64,000 bases of DNA, taken from an uncultured Clostridia bacterium. GTDB lineage: Bacteria; Bacillota; Clostridia; TANB77; CAG-508. The notes beneath the pieces were generated by a model. It made no database searches, had not been told where the DNA came from, and saw only the letters and a list, made by a program, of their open reading frames with translations. The stretch lies in assembly GCA_948560265.1 (NCBI GenBank), contig CAOXTD010000009.1, forward strand, positions 1-64,000. Reading direction: 5' to 3'. How positions within the stretch are numbered: the stretch's first letter is position 1; the number at the start of each line of letters is the position of its first letter. Positions 8,768 to 17,821 of the stretch are shown one piece after another. Made by a program: the position numbers and the translations under genes.

Positions 8768-9328
8768 ATGAAAAAGAAACATATTATATCTTTATGTGGA
8801 GAACTTGCAAGTGGAAAAGGAACTGTGTCTAGACTTTTAGCAGAAAAGTTAGAATTTGGTATTTATTGCAATGGAGATTATGCAAGAAGTTTAGCAAAAG
8901 AACTAGGAATGGATATTACAGCTTTTAATGTATATGTAAAAGAACATCCAGAAATTGATAGGCAGATTGAGCAAAATGCTAGAGAATATGCAAAAGAGCA
9001 TGAAAATTTTGTTATAGATGCTAGACTAGGGTGGTATGCTGTACCAGAATCTTTTAAAGTGTACTTAAAAGTGGATATTAATGAAGCTGCAAGAAGAGCT
9101 TTTTATGATGTGAAGCGCAAATCATCAGAAAATTTGCAGTCCATAGAAGAGCAAAAGATAGATATGCAAAAGCGCTATCAATTAGAAAATGAAAGATATT
9201 ATAACTTATATGGTGTAAGAAAAGAAGATGAATCTAATTATGATATTGTTATTGACACAACAAATATGACGGCAGAGCAAGTAACAGATATTATTATTCA
9301 AGAATACGAAAAATGGTTAAAAAGTTAA
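8768..9328 (+). CDS. Cytidylate kinase-like P-loop nucleotide kinase
   Basis: The 186-residue protein begins with a P-loop, CGELASGKGT, near residue 10, then a NGDYARSLA segment and an IDARLGWYAVP segment typical of the cytidylate-kinase-like AAA family (compact CMK type). The middle is lid-like (RRAFYDVKRKSSENLQS) and the C-terminus has DIVIDTTNMT, the usual end of such kinases. It likely phosphorylates a nucleoside monophosphate. It stands where gmk or coaBC often lie, but the sequence looks like the CMK group rather than Gmk. The substrate is not certain. Confidence 0.7.
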   Translation: MKKKHIISLCGELASGKGTVSRLLAEKLEFGIYCNGDYARSLAKELGMDITAFNVYVKEHPEIDRQIEQNAREYAKEHENFVIDARLGWYAVPESFKVYLKVDINEAARRAFYDVKRKSSENLQSIEEQKIDMQKRYQLENERYYNLYGVRKEDESNYDIVIDTTNMTAEQVTDIIIQEYEKWLKS

Positions 9329-9355
9329 GAAGCAAGGGAAACCTTGCTTTTCTTG
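9328..9355 (+). terminator. Terminator after the kinase gene
   Basis: AAGCAAGG-GAAA-CCTTGCTT forms a tight GNRA-like hairpin followed by TTCTTG, just after the kinase stop. priA starts 40 nt downstream. Confidence 0.65.
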
Positions 9356-9394
9356 TACGATTTTGATAAAATGTGGAAAGTTAGGAGTATCCTC

Positions 9395-11651
9395 ATGATA
9401 GCAGAAGTTATTTTAAACAATAATAGTAAGCAATTGAATAGAGTATTTGACTATCAAATTCCAGAATGTATGGTTTCCAAAGTGAAAATTGGAAGCCGTG
9501 TTTTGGTGCCTTTTGCTAATCGCAGAGAACCAGAGGAAGGCTTTGTAGTAAATATTAAAGAAACATCTAGCTATCAAGTAAAAGATATTAAACAAGTAGA
9601 TGAAATAGAATATATCAGCAACAAAGATATAGAGTTGGCAAAGTGGATGGCAAGAAGGTATTTTTGCAATATATCTGATTGCATTAAGTTAATGTTGCCA
9701 CCAGGAACCACTACTAAAGTGATAGAAAATCGAGTAAAAGAAAAAAGTGCTTGGTTTGTCTATATAAAGAGAGAGGAAGAAGAAATAGAGAGAGCAATTG
9801 AAAGCAAACTGATAAAATCAGACAAACAAATTAGAGCATTACGCTTTTTATTAGAAAATGAAGGAGTGTTAGTAACTGACTTAGAAGTATTTGCAGATGT
9901 AAGTAGAAGTGTTATTAACACTCTAGAAAAAAATGGATATATAGAAATCATTGAGAAGCAAGTAGAAAGAAATCCTTTTGTCCATAAAGTGATAGAAAAA
10001 GAGCAAGATTTGGTATTAACATCAGAACAAAATCAAGCCTATCAAACAATTAGTGATAGTATGGAAGATTGTTTCTATTCAGAATTTTTACTATTTGGAA
10101 TAACTGGTTCACGGAAAGACAGAAGTGTATTTACAATTAATTGAAAAGGCATTAAAAGAAGAAAAATCTAGTATTATGCTAGTACCAGAGATTTCTTTGA
10201 CACCACAAACAGTAGATAGATTTATTGCACGTTTTGGAGAAGAGAAAATAGCAGTTTTACATAGCAAATTATCAGTAGGAGAAAGGTATGATCAGTGGAA
10301 CAAAATTAGGCAAGGAAAAGCAAAGATAGTAATTGGAGCACGTTCAGCAATTTTTGCGCCAGTATCTAATTTAGGTATTATCATTATTGATGAAGAACAT
10401 GATAGTTCTTATAAATCAGAAACAAATCCAAGATATCATGCAAAAGAAATTGCAAGATATATGGCAAAAGAAAATAATGTGCCATTAGTGTTGGGCAGTG
10501 CTACACCAGACTTGGAGTCATATTACCGCACACAAACAGAAGAAATTAGCTTATTGGAATTAACAAAAAGGGCAAATCAAGCAAGTCTTCCAGATATAGA
10601 AATAGTAGATTTGAGACAAGAATTACAAGCAGGTAACAAATCTATGATAAGTGGAAAACTACATCAAGCTATTAAACAGAATTTACAGAATAAAAAGCAA
10701 ACGATCCTGTTCTTAAATCGTAGGGGATTTTCAACTTTTGTAATGTGCAGAGAATGTGGGGAGGCAATTAGATGTAAAAATTGTAACATTACTATGACAT
10801 ATCATGCAAATAGTAAAAAGCTAAGATGTCATTGCTGTGGATATGAAATGCCATCCGTTACCAAGTGTCCAGGGTGCCATAGCGAAAATATCCGCTATTT
10901 TGGGGCAGGTACGCAAAAATTAGAAGAGCAAATCCATTTACTGTTCCCAGAGGCTAAAATAATTAGAATGGATGTAGATACTGTTACCAAAAAGAATTCA
11001 CACGAAATGATTTTGAATCAATTTAAAAATGAGGATATTGATATTTTAATTGGAACACAAATGGTGGTCAAAGGACATCATTTCCCAAACGTTACTTTAG
11101 TAGGGGTTATTGCAGCAGATAGTAGTTTGAATATAGATGATTTTAGAGCAAATGAAAGAACATTTCAGTTGTTAACCCAAGTAGCAGGAAGAGCAGGAAG
11201 AGAAAAAGAAAAAGGAAAGGTTATTATTCAAACATACAATCCAGACAACTTTAGTATAGAGTGTAGTAAAAAACAAGATTATCATTTGTTTTATGATACA
11301 GAGATAATGATGAGAAAACAATTGAAATATCCGCCTTTTTGCGATATAATAGTAATTGGAATAAGTAGCGAAAAAGAATTAGATGGAAAAAATATTACAC
11401 AAAATTTACATACATATCTAAAAAACAGAGTATTACAAGAAAATTTGGGAATTATATTATATAAAGGGATGCCATCACCAATTGATAAAATGAAAAATAA
11501 ATATCGTTTTAGAATTATTATTAAATGCAAGTTTGATGATAATATGATAGAGGTTATGCAGGATGTTTTAGAGCAATATGAAAATATGAAAGAAAGTAAA
11601 AAGGAAGGCAATAGGGTAATTATAGATTTAAACCCAAATAGTTGGGTATAA
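9395..11651 (+). CDS. priA: Primosomal helicase PriA, needs +1 shift at CGG 10112
   Basis: PriA reloads the replicative helicase at stalled forks. ATG 9395 follows TTAGGAG and gives MIAEVILNN, the expected start; the upstream in-frame codons from 9344 lie over the previous terminator. Codons 1-239 cover the DNA-binding domain up to LLFGITGS. There the Walker A motif is cut by TCA-CGG-AAA. Skipping C 10112 restores GSGKTEVYLQLIEKALK exactly. Downstream are DEEHDSSYK, GSATPDLESY, eight zinc-binding cysteines (CREC, CKNC, CHCC, CPGC) and VAGRAGR. The joined protein (9395-10111 plus 10113-11651) is 751 residues, normal for PriA. The frame break falls inside the ATPase P-loop of a usually vital helicase, which argues for recoding rather than decay. 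Confidence 0.9.
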
Positions 11652-11672
11652 AAAAATCGGGAGGCAAGATAT

Positions 11673-12152
11673 ATGGCAATTAGAATGATTAGGGAAAATG
11701 GAGATGAAATTTTAAGAAAAAAAGCAAGAGAAGTAGAAGTAGTTGATGACAAAATCAGACAGATACTAGAGGATATGGTAGAAACCATGCATAAGTTTAA
11801 TGGAGTTGGATTAGCAGGTCCACAAATTGGAATTTTAAAAAGATTAGTAGTAATTGATCTTTATGATGATAATGGACCTATTAAATTAGTGAATCCAAAA
11901 ATTGTTGAACAAAAAGGAGAACAAGAGGTAGAAGAAGGATGCTTGAGTTTTCCTAATCAATATGCAAAGTTGATTCGTCCAGCACAAGTAACTATGGAAG
12001 CTTTGAACGAAAATGGAGAAAAGATTACGATAGAAGCGGAAGGGTTATTAGCACAAGCGATTTCACATGAACTAGACCATTTAGAAGGAATTTTGTTTGT
12101 AGATAAAATGATACCAGGAACTATGGAATATACAGAGCCTGAGAAAGAGTAA
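11673..12152 (+). CDS. def: Peptide deformylase
   Basis: Removes the formyl group from nascent N-terminal methionine. All three signature motifs are present in the 159-residue protein: GVGLAGPQIG near residue 45, EEGCLSFP around 88 (metal-binding Cys) and SHELDHLEGILF around 130 (HExxH variant QAISHELDH). Length is typical of the Gram-positive type 1 enzymes. GGGAGGCA precedes the ATG. It follows priA by 21 nt and is followed by fmt, whose product makes the formyl-Met that Def later deformylates. Confidence 0.93.
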   Translation: MAIRMIRENGDEILRKKAREVEVVDDKIRQILEDMVETMHKFNGVGLAGPQIGILKRLVVIDLYDDNGPIKLVNPKIVEQKGEQEVEEGCLSFPNQYAKLIRPAQVTMEALNENGEKITIEAEGLLAQAISHELDHLEGILFVDKMIPGTMEYTEPEKE

Positions 12153-12190
12153 TGTAATAAAAAGATAGTAGAGAATATGAAATTTTTTTA

Positions 12191-12325
12191 TTGACATATT
12201 ACAATATATATTGATAAAATAAAATACAATGTTATACTGGAAGCCTTCTAAAGAGGAAAATGAAGAATTGATATAATATAAAAGAAATTGAAAAAAATTA
12301 CCTTTTCAGTTTCTTTTGTTTTATC
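12191..12325 (+). ncRNA. Possible short transcript between def and fmt (promoter plus terminator)
   Basis: A consensus -35 TTGACA (12191-12196) with a -10-like TAAAAT about 17-18 nt later is followed by about 65 non-coding bases. Then comes a hairpin (AAAAGAAATTGAAAA / TTTTCAGTTTCTTTT, about 12280-12320) ending in TTTGTTTT. fmt seems to have its own promoter further on (TTGCAA near 12329 with TTAAAAT near 12350). The stretch may be a roughly 100-nt small RNA, or simply a promoter plus the def terminator. I see no RNA family. Confidence 0.3.
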
Positions 12326-12391
12326 TTGCAACTTATCAAAATATCTGTTAAAATACCAATAAAATGATACAAGGAAGAAGGAAAATAAATA

Positions 12392-13387
12392 ATGCTTAAT
12401 ATTGTATTTATGGGAACGCCAGACTTTGCAGAAAAATCTTTGAAAAGTTTAATAGAAGCAAAATATAACATTTTAGCAGTTGTTACTAATCCAGATAAGC
12501 CACAAGGAAGAGGAATGAAACTAGTTGCTTCTCCAGTGAAACAATATGCACTTTTAAAAGAAATTCCAGTTTATCAGCCGGAAAAAGTAAGAAATAATAC
12601 AGAGTTTATAGAAGAAATGAAAAGGCTAAATCCAGATATTATCTGTGTAGTAGCCTATGGAAAAATTTTGCCACAAGAATTATTAGACATTCCAAAACTT
12701 GGATGTATTAATGTACATGGATCTCTTTTACCAAAATATAGAGGAGCTGCGCCAATTCAATGGGCAGTTTTAAATGGAGAAAAAATAACAGGAGTTACTA
12801 CCATGTATATGGATGCAGGTATGGATACTGGTGATATGATTTTAAAAGAAGAAATTGCAATTGGAGAAGACGAAACAACAGGAGAACTTTGGGATAGATT
12901 AAGTCAAATAGGTGGAGAGATATTAGTAAAAACCTTAAAGTTAATAGAAGAGGGAAAAGCACCAAGAGAAAAGCAAGGGGAAGACTTTAGTATGGCACCA
13001 ATGCTAAAAAAAGAAATGGCGCAAATAGATTGGGAAAATCAAACGGCTGAACAAATTCATGATTTAGTAAGAGGATTAAATCCAATTATGGGAAGTTATA
13101 CTTTTTTAGGAGATAAGAAGCTGAAGTTTTGGAAGGTAAAAAATCTTACTAATTCAGAGTTTTTACAAGTATATGAAGAAATGAAAGAGTATGAATATAA
13201 GTTAAAAGAAATTATATCAGGTACTGTTTTACTAGCAGACGCAAAACAAGGATTATATATTAAAGCAAAAGAGGGCATTATTCAGGTGTTAGAAATACAA
13301 GGAGAGAATGCAAAAAGAATGGAAGTATTTGACTTTTTGAGAGGAACTCAAATTTTAGCTGGAACAGTATTAGAAAGCATTTGTTAA
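12392..13387 (+). CDS. fmt: Methionyl-tRNA formyltransferase
   Basis: Formylates initiator Met-tRNA using 10-formyl-THF. The 331-residue protein starts with IVFMGTPDFAEKSL and carries the HGSLLPKYRGAAPIQWAVLNG catalytic block near residue 108 (the conserved Asn-His-Asp site region), then TGVTTMYMDAGMDTGDM. The C-terminal tRNA-binding OB-like domain follows with the usual FLRGTQILAG motif near the end. It fits the def-fmt order. A strong terminator follows at 13392. Confidence 0.93.
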   Translation: MLNIVFMGTPDFAEKSLKSLIEAKYNILAVVTNPDKPQGRGMKLVASPVKQYALLKEIPVYQPEKVRNNTEFIEEMKRLNPDIICVVAYGKILPQELLDIPKLGCINVHGSLLPKYRGAAPIQWAVLNGEKITGVTTMYMDAGMDTGDMILKEEIAIGEDETTGELWDRLSQIGGEILVKTLKLIEEGKAPREKQGEDFSMAPMLKKEMAQIDWENQTAEQIHDLVRGLNPIMGSYTFLGDKKLKFWKVKNLTNSEFLQVYEEMKEYEYKLKEIISGTVLLADAKQGLYIKAKEGIIQVLEIQGENAKRMEVFDFLRGTQILAGTVLESIC

Positions 13388-13391
13388 TTAG

Positions 13392-13442
13392 AAATCTTGT
13401 AATATTATATTTTTTGTTTATAATATTACAAGATTTTTTATG
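13392..13442 (+). terminator. Strong terminator after fmt
   Basis: AATCTTGTAATATTAT and ATAATATTACAAGATT are perfect complements around a short T-rich loop, followed by TTTTTA. This cleanly ends the fmt transcript. Confidence 0.85.
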
Positions 13443-13525
13443 AAAAAACAGTTGTAAAAATTCAGCAGAATTGATATACTTATACCATATTAAAAATCTT
13501 TTTATAAGAAGAAGGAGGAGATTTT

Positions 13526-13948
13526 ATGGAAGAAGAAAACAAAGAAGTGGTTGCACAAGAAAATAATGGAGAAGTATCTTTAGAAAATAATACAAATATT
13601 AGAATTGCAGATGATGTAATTGCAGTAATTGCAGGAGTTGCAGTAGCAGAAGTACCTGGGGTAGCAGAAATGTCAGGAGGCTTTGCAGGAGGTATTTCAG
13701 AAGTACTTAGTGGTAAGAAAAACTTGTCAAAAGGAATTAAAGTAGAATCAGGAGAAAAAGAAACTAGAATAGATGTTAATATTATTGTAGAATATGGCAT
13801 TAGAATTCCAGATGTGGCTTTTGAGATTCAGAACAAAGTAAAAGTTGCAGTAGAAAAAATGACTGGATTAAAAGTTGTAGAAGTAAATGTTCATATTCAA
13901 GGTGTTAGCACACAAAATATGGAAAACAATAATACAAATAATAACTAG
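13526..13948 (+). CDS. Asp23/Gls24 family envelope stress protein
   Basis: The 140-residue protein has the Asp23 core: IRIADDVIAVIAGVAVAEVPGV near residue 30, then the Gly-rich GGFAGGISEVLSGK loop, RIDVNIIVEYG, and KMTGLKVVEVNVHIQGV at the end. In Staphylococcus Asp23 lines the inner face of the membrane, held by AmaP, and responds to cell-wall stress. The next two genes are an AmaP-like anchor and a DUF2273 protein, so the classical cluster is intact. It ends with TAG. Confidence 0.88.
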   Translation: MEEENKEVVAQENNGEVSLENNTNIRIADDVIAVIAGVAVAEVPGVAEMSGGFAGGISEVLSGKKNLSKGIKVESGEKETRIDVNIIVEYGIRIPDVAFEIQNKVKVAVEKMTGLKVVEVNVHIQGVSTQNMENNNTNNN

Positions 13949-14015
13949 AAGAAAAAGGCACGAGGAATTTCTTGTGCCTCTGATTTCTATATTAGGAATA
14001 AATGGAGGAACCAAT

Positions 14016-14573
14016 ATGAAACTATTAGACAAAATAGGATTAGCACTATTTTCTACTTTAGTATTAATATTAGCAATTGTTACTTGTTTAATGATTTTTG
14101 GATGGCTTGATACAGATTTAGTACATAATTTTGTGGATGCAGGAGTTCATGGACAAGTTTCTTCTAGTGTTTTACTTGTTGTTTGCATGATATTAATATT
14201 ATTAGCAATTAAATGTATCTTTTTTGATTCTCATTCAAAACAAGAAATAGACTATAAAAATGGAATTTTATTAGAAAATTCAGATGGAAAGCTTTTAATT
14301 ACAAAAGATACGTTAGAAAATTTAGTAAATGGTGTGGCAAAAGGTTTTGAAGGTGCTGAGAATATTACTACTAGAGTAGAATTAGATAAAGAAAATCATG
14401 TAATAGTATTTGTAAATTTGAGTGTAAAAGAAAATGCAATTATTAAAGAATTGTCAACAAATTTACAAACAAAAATCAAAACAACTATTAAGAAAACATC
14501 AGATTTAGAAGTAAAAGAAGTAAATATAAAAGTAAAAGATATTGAACCAGTAAAAACAATAATTCAAGAATAA
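14016..14573 (+). CDS. amaP: Alkaline shock response membrane anchor protein AmaP
   Basis: The 185-residue protein has two N-terminal membrane helices (about residues 8-30 and 50-70) and then a cytoplasmic Asp23-like domain. I chose ATG 14016, which has AATGGAGGA just upstream; the longer in-frame ORF from 13887 overlaps asp23. AmaP anchors Asp23 to the membrane. The neighbours asp23 and the DUF2273 gene support the call. Confidence 0.82.
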   Translation: MKLLDKIGLALFSTLVLILAIVTCLMIFGWLDTDLVHNFVDAGVHGQVSSSVLLVVCMILILLAIKCIFFDSHSKQEIDYKNGILLENSDGKLLITKDTLENLVNGVAKGFEGAENITTRVELDKENHVIVFVNLSVKENAIIKELSTNLQTKIKTTIKKTSDLEVKEVNIKVKDIEPVKTIIQE

Positions 14574-14586
14574 AGGAGGCCATAAA

Positions 14587-14802
14587 ATGGATGGTTTTAC
14601 AATATTTTGGAACAAATATGGAGGAGCCATTGTTGGTTTAATTGTTGGAATTTTTTTAGCTATTTTAATTGTGTTTACAAATTTTTATAAAATAATTCTT
14701 GCAATAGCACTTGTTATTGTATGTATTTGGGTAGGAAGCTATGTGCAACGCAATAAAGAAGCAGTAAAAGAAAAAACCAAGAATTTTATTGATAAATTAT
14801 AA
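14587..14802 (+). CDS. DUF2273 small membrane protein
   Basis: The 71-residue protein has two closely spaced membrane helices (residues 12-32 and 36-52) ending in a basic tail. Small DUF2273 proteins accompany asp23 and amaP in many Firmicutes and probably belong to the same envelope complex. AAAGGAGGC precedes the ATG, and the gene follows amaP by 13 nt. Confidence 0.8.
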   Translation: MDGFTIFWNKYGGAIVGLIVGIFLAILIVFTNFYKIILAIALVIVCIWVGSYVQRNKEAVKEKTKNFIDKL

Positions 14803-14844
14803 AATAGAGCCATAGAGAAAAAGTAAAGGAGTTCATACATAAAA

Positions 14845-15261
14845 ATGACGAGGTCAGAAGGAAGAAATTTAGCATTCGAATTGCTATATAGTCTAGAAAT
14901 CCAAAAAGTGGAAAAAGAGGAACAAGAAGAGCAAATTCAATTGTTTTTGCAAGAAAATACAATTGAAGAAAAAAATGTAGTAGAATATATCAAACAGACA
15001 ATTAATGGAATTACTCTTGAAAAAGCAGAAATTGAAAAAATGATTTCTCAAAATTTAAAAGAAAAATGGGATATCAATAGAATTTCTAAAGTAAATTTAG
15101 CATTACTAAAGCTTGGAATTTATGAAATGTTATATAGCAAATTACCATATAAAGTAGTAGTAAACGAAGTAGTAGAATTGGCAAAAAAGTATGGAGAAGA
15201 CAGTTCGCCATCTTTTGTTAATGGAATTTTAGCTAATATTATTAAACAGAAAGGCTTATAA
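14845..15261 (+). CDS. nusB: Transcription antitermination factor NusB
   Basis: NusB with NusE binds boxA RNA for rRNA antitermination. The 138-residue all-helical protein shows RSEGRNLAFELLYSLEIQ at the start, WDINRISKVNLALLKLGIYEM near residue 75, and PYKVVVNEVVELAKKYGEDSSPSFVNGIL at the end, all NusB hallmarks. It follows the Asp23 cluster and precedes xseA by 8 nt, a common clostridial order. Confidence 0.93.
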   Translation: MTRSEGRNLAFELLYSLEIQKVEKEEQEEQIQLFLQENTIEEKNVVEYIKQTINGITLEKAEIEKMISQNLKEKWDINRISKVNLALLKLGIYEMLYSKLPYKVVVNEVVELAKKYGEDSSPSFVNGILANIIKQKGL

Positions 15262-15269
15262 AAGAGGAT

Positions 15270-16466
15270 ATGATATATAATCCAATTAGTGTTACAGAAT
15301 TAAATAAGTACATAAAAGGAAAGTTTGAAGAAGACGAATATTTTGCAAATGTATTAGTAGAAGGTGAAATTTCCAATTATAAGCATCACTATACAGGACA
15401 TTTGTATTTTACTTTAAAAGATGAGAATTCTTTAATTAAGTGTATTATGTTTAAAACTTATACAGGTCATTTGGAATTCGAACCAAAAGATGGAATGAAA
15501 GTAATGATTTTAGGTAGCGTTTCTATTTTTGAGAGAGATGGTACTTATCAGTTATACGCAAAAGCAATGAAGCCTTTAGGCATGGTTGGAGATTTAAGGG
15601 CAGCATATGAGGAATTAAAGAAAAAGCTAGAAAAAGAAGGTCTTTTTGATGAAGAACATAAAAAAAAGATACCAACTTATCCAAAAGTGATTGGAGTTTT
15701 AACTTCTAATACAGGTGCAGTTATTCGTGATATTATTAATGTTTCTACAAGAAGAAATCCTAATGTAGTAATTAGATTATTTCCTGTACCTGTTCAAGGG
15801 GAGGGGGCTGCTGAGAAGATTGCTAAAGGTATTAAATTTATGAATGAACAAAAACTAGCAGATGTATTAATTCTTGCTAGAGGCGGAGGTTCATTAGAAG
15901 ATTTATGGTCATTTAATGAAGAAATTGTTGCTAGAGCAATTTATGAATCAAAATTGCCAATTATTTCAGCAGTAGGACATGAAACTGATTTTACCATTTC
16001 TGACTTTGTAGCAGATTTAAGAGCTCCAACGCCTTCGGCTGCAGCTGAACTTGCAGTTCCAGACATAGAAGAATTGAAATTAAAGATAATAGGGTATGAA
16101 AATCGTTTAAAACAGGCACTGATTCAAAAAGTGCAATTAATGAGGCTACAGTATGAAAAATGTATGCAAAGTAGAGTATTTACTCAGCCATTGCAGAAGA
16201 TTAATGAACAATATATGATGATAGATATGAAATTAAAAGTAATGGAACACAGCATTTTACAAAAATTGCAAATAGAAAAGAGTAGTTTTCAAAAATTAGT
16301 TTTGCAATTAGATACATTAAGCCCTTTGAAAATTTTATCAAGAGGTTATGGAATTGTATATAAAGAGGAAAACAGAGTAAAAAACATTGCACAGTTAACT
16401 GTAAACGATAAAGTAACGATTCGCTTACAAGATGGAGAAGCAAAAGCAAAAATTATAGAAGAATAG
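15270..16466 (+). CDS. xseA: Exodeoxyribonuclease VII large subunit
   Basis: Exonuclease VII degrades single-stranded DNA. The 398-residue XseA has an N-terminal OB fold (SVTELNKYIKG, VEGEISNYKHH, GHLYFTLKD). The catalytic domain carries GVLTSNTGAVIRDI, the GGGSLEDLWSFNEE block near residue 205 and SAVGHETDFTISDFVADLRAPTPSAAAE (written here over several motifs). A helical region and a C-terminal Gly-Tyr-Gly segment (SRGYGIVYKE) complete it. xseB lies two genes downstream, with one small gene between them. Confidence 0.94.
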   Translation: MIYNPISVTELNKYIKGKFEEDEYFANVLVEGEISNYKHHYTGHLYFTLKDENSLIKCIMFKTYTGHLEFEPKDGMKVMILGSVSIFERDGTYQLYAKAMKPLGMVGDLRAAYEELKKKLEKEGLFDEEHKKKIPTYPKVIGVLTSNTGAVIRDIINVSTRRNPNVVIRLFPVPVQGEGAAEKIAKGIKFMNEQKLADVLILARGGGSLEDLWSFNEEIVARAIYESKLPIISAVGHETDFTISDFVADLRAPTPSAAAELAVPDIEELKLKIIGYENRLKQALIQKVQLMRLQYEKCMQSRVFTQPLQKINEQYMMIDMKLKVMEHSILQKLQIEKSSFQKLVLQLDTLSPLKILSRGYGIVYKEENRVKNIAQLTVNDKVTIRLQDGEAKAKIIEE

Positions 16467-16495
16467 AAAACTAAAAGAAGAGGAAAGAAAGGAGA

Positions 16496-16521
16496 AATAT
16501 CAATTCGCAAAAATTGATATT
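16496..16521 (+). promoter_or_regulatory. Hairpin between Shine-Dalgarno site and start codon
   Basis: The perfect 10-bp arms AATATCAATT (16496-16505) and AATTGATATT (16512-16521) enclose a 6-nt loop. The Shine-Dalgarno AAAGGAG is at 16488-16494 and the likely ATG at 16532. Linear spacing is far too long, but folding the hairpin would bring them to about 11 nt. It may set translation efficiency of the downstream gene. Confidence 0.55.
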
Positions 16522-16531
16522 AACCAATAAG

Positions 16532-17035
16532 ATGAGTAAATCAACCAGAAATATTTTGATACTAGTTTTAATAGGATTATTAGTAATAGGAATAGCAGTG
16601 GCAGTATATGGACACTTAAAAACAGAACCAATAGAAGCAAATGTCAGTAAAGAGAATATTCTAGATAATGCAAATAAAGGTCTAGAAAACTTTATAAATG
16701 ACATTTTTGATGAAAATGATATAGCAAATAATGAACAAAGTACTGAGGAAAAAAAGGAAAATCAAACTACTAGTACACAAAATCCTGGTACTCAAAATGA
16801 TGTACAAGATACTAATATAGTAGAAAATCAAATAACTCCAGGAGAAAAGAAGGCCTTAGAATTTGTAAAAACAGAATGGAAAAAAGAGTGGGGAAGTTTA
16901 GAAGGAGTATCATTTAATAATGAAAGTATTCAAAGTGATGGAAAATATATTGTTTCTGTCAATGATAGTAAAACAACAAGAGTACTTCGTCGTTATATAG
17001 TAGATACGATTACAGGAGTAGTAGAAGAAAAGTAA
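16532..17035 (+). CDS. Membrane-anchored hypothetical protein between xseA and xseB
   Basis: The 167-residue protein has one N-terminal membrane helix (about residues 8-28), a low-complexity acidic/Gln/Asn/Thr linker and a C-terminal domain with WKKEWGSLEGVSF and RVLRRYIVDT that resembles small secreted or sporulation-related domains of unknown function. I prefer ATG 16532 over TTG 16514 because the latter lies inside a hairpin and has no Shine-Dalgarno site at normal distance. It sits between xseA and xseB in the same operon. Confidence 0.55.
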   Translation: MSKSTRNILILVLIGLLVIGIAVAVYGHLKTEPIEANVSKENILDNANKGLENFINDIFDENDIANNEQSTEEKKENQTTSTQNPGTQNDVQDTNIVENQITPGEKKALEFVKTEWKKEWGSLEGVSFNNESIQSDGKYIVSVNDSKTTRVLRRYIVDTITGVVEEK

Positions 17036-17054
17036 AATGGGAGGAAAAAACTAT

Positions 17055-17288
17055 ATGGAAAATAAAGGCTTGCCTTTTGAGGAAGCTATGAAGCAATTAG
17101 AGAATGTTGCAGCAGAACTAGAAAAAGGTGATTTAAACTTAGATGAGTCAGTTGCAAAGTTCGAAGAGGGCATGAAACTATCTAAACAATGTAGTAAGTT
17201 ATTAGAAGATGCAGAAAAAAGAATTACTATTCTATTAAAAGATGGAGATAGTGTTAAAGAAGAAAATTTTATACAGGAAGAGGAATAA
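17055..17288 (+). CDS. xseB: Exodeoxyribonuclease VII small subunit
   Basis: The 77-residue protein has the XseB pattern: LPFEEAMKQLENVAAELEKGDLNLDES in two helices, then FEEGMKLSKQC and LEDAEKRI. It pairs with XseA in exonuclease VII. The upstream in-frame codons from 17037 lack support; ATG 17055 has GGGAGGAAA at suitable distance. Confidence 0.9.
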   Translation: MENKGLPFEEAMKQLENVAAELEKGDLNLDESVAKFEEGMKLSKQCSKLLEDAEKRITILLKDGDSVKEENFIQEEE

Positions 17289-17294
17289 AAGAAA

Positions 17295-17738
17295 ATGCAG
17301 GGGATTGTTGCGTTTATTAGAGAATATAGATATATTATTGTGCCTTTTTTGGTATGGTTTGGAATTCAATTATTTAAATTTCTTTATGATATTGTAAAAG
17401 AAAAAAAATTTAACTTTAAAAGACTTATGCAAGCAGGAGGAATGCCAAGTTCACACTCAGCAGTAGTGGTAGCATTAACTACTATGATAGCAAAAGCGGA
17501 GGGATTAACATCTCCTTTATTTGGTGTATCCCTTATTTTTTCTTTTGTTGTTATGTATGATGCAGCAGGTGTAAGAAGAGCAGCAGGAAAACAAGCGAAG
17601 TTGTTAAATAAAATTGTAGAAACTCCAGGATTAAGTGGAGTAGAAGTTTCAGAAAGATTAGTGGAAGTTTTAGGACATACACCAGTACAAGTTTTTGTAG
17701 GTGCATTTATTGGACTAATTGTGGGAATAATCATTTAG
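17295..17738 (+). CDS. DUF212 / divergent PAP2 family membrane protein
   Basis: This 147-residue membrane protein carries GGMPSSHSAVVVAL near residue 50, the PAP2-type phosphatase signature, and DAAGVRRAAGKQAKLLN further on, both typical of the DUF212 (YuiD-like) family. It is likely a lipid-linked phosphatase, but no substrate is known. It follows xseB by 6 nt. A dispersed palindromic repeat begins exactly at its stop codon. Confidence 0.85.
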   Translation: MQGIVAFIREYRYIIVPFLVWFGIQLFKFLYDIVKEKKFNFKRLMQAGGMPSSHSAVVVALTTMIAKAEGLTSPLFGVSLIFSFVVMYDAAGVRRAAGKQAKLLNKIVETPGLSGVEVSERLVEVLGHTPVQVFVGAFIGLIVGIII

Positions 17739-17797
17739 TGTCAGGTTGGGGACGTTCCTTTTTCTGACAAAAGTGTCATACTGGGGACATACCTTGA
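17737..17797 (+). repeat. Dispersed palindromic repeat, TGTCAG type
   Basis: GTGTCAGGTTGGGGACG, then TTTTTCTGACA, then a second TGTCATACTGGGGACAT unit. It starts within the TAG stop of the DUF212 gene. A near-identical copy lies at 61126-61184 in the same position relative to a stop codon. Confidence 0.85.
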
Positions 17798-17821
17798 AAA
17801 GATTAAAAGGAGGAACCTTAA

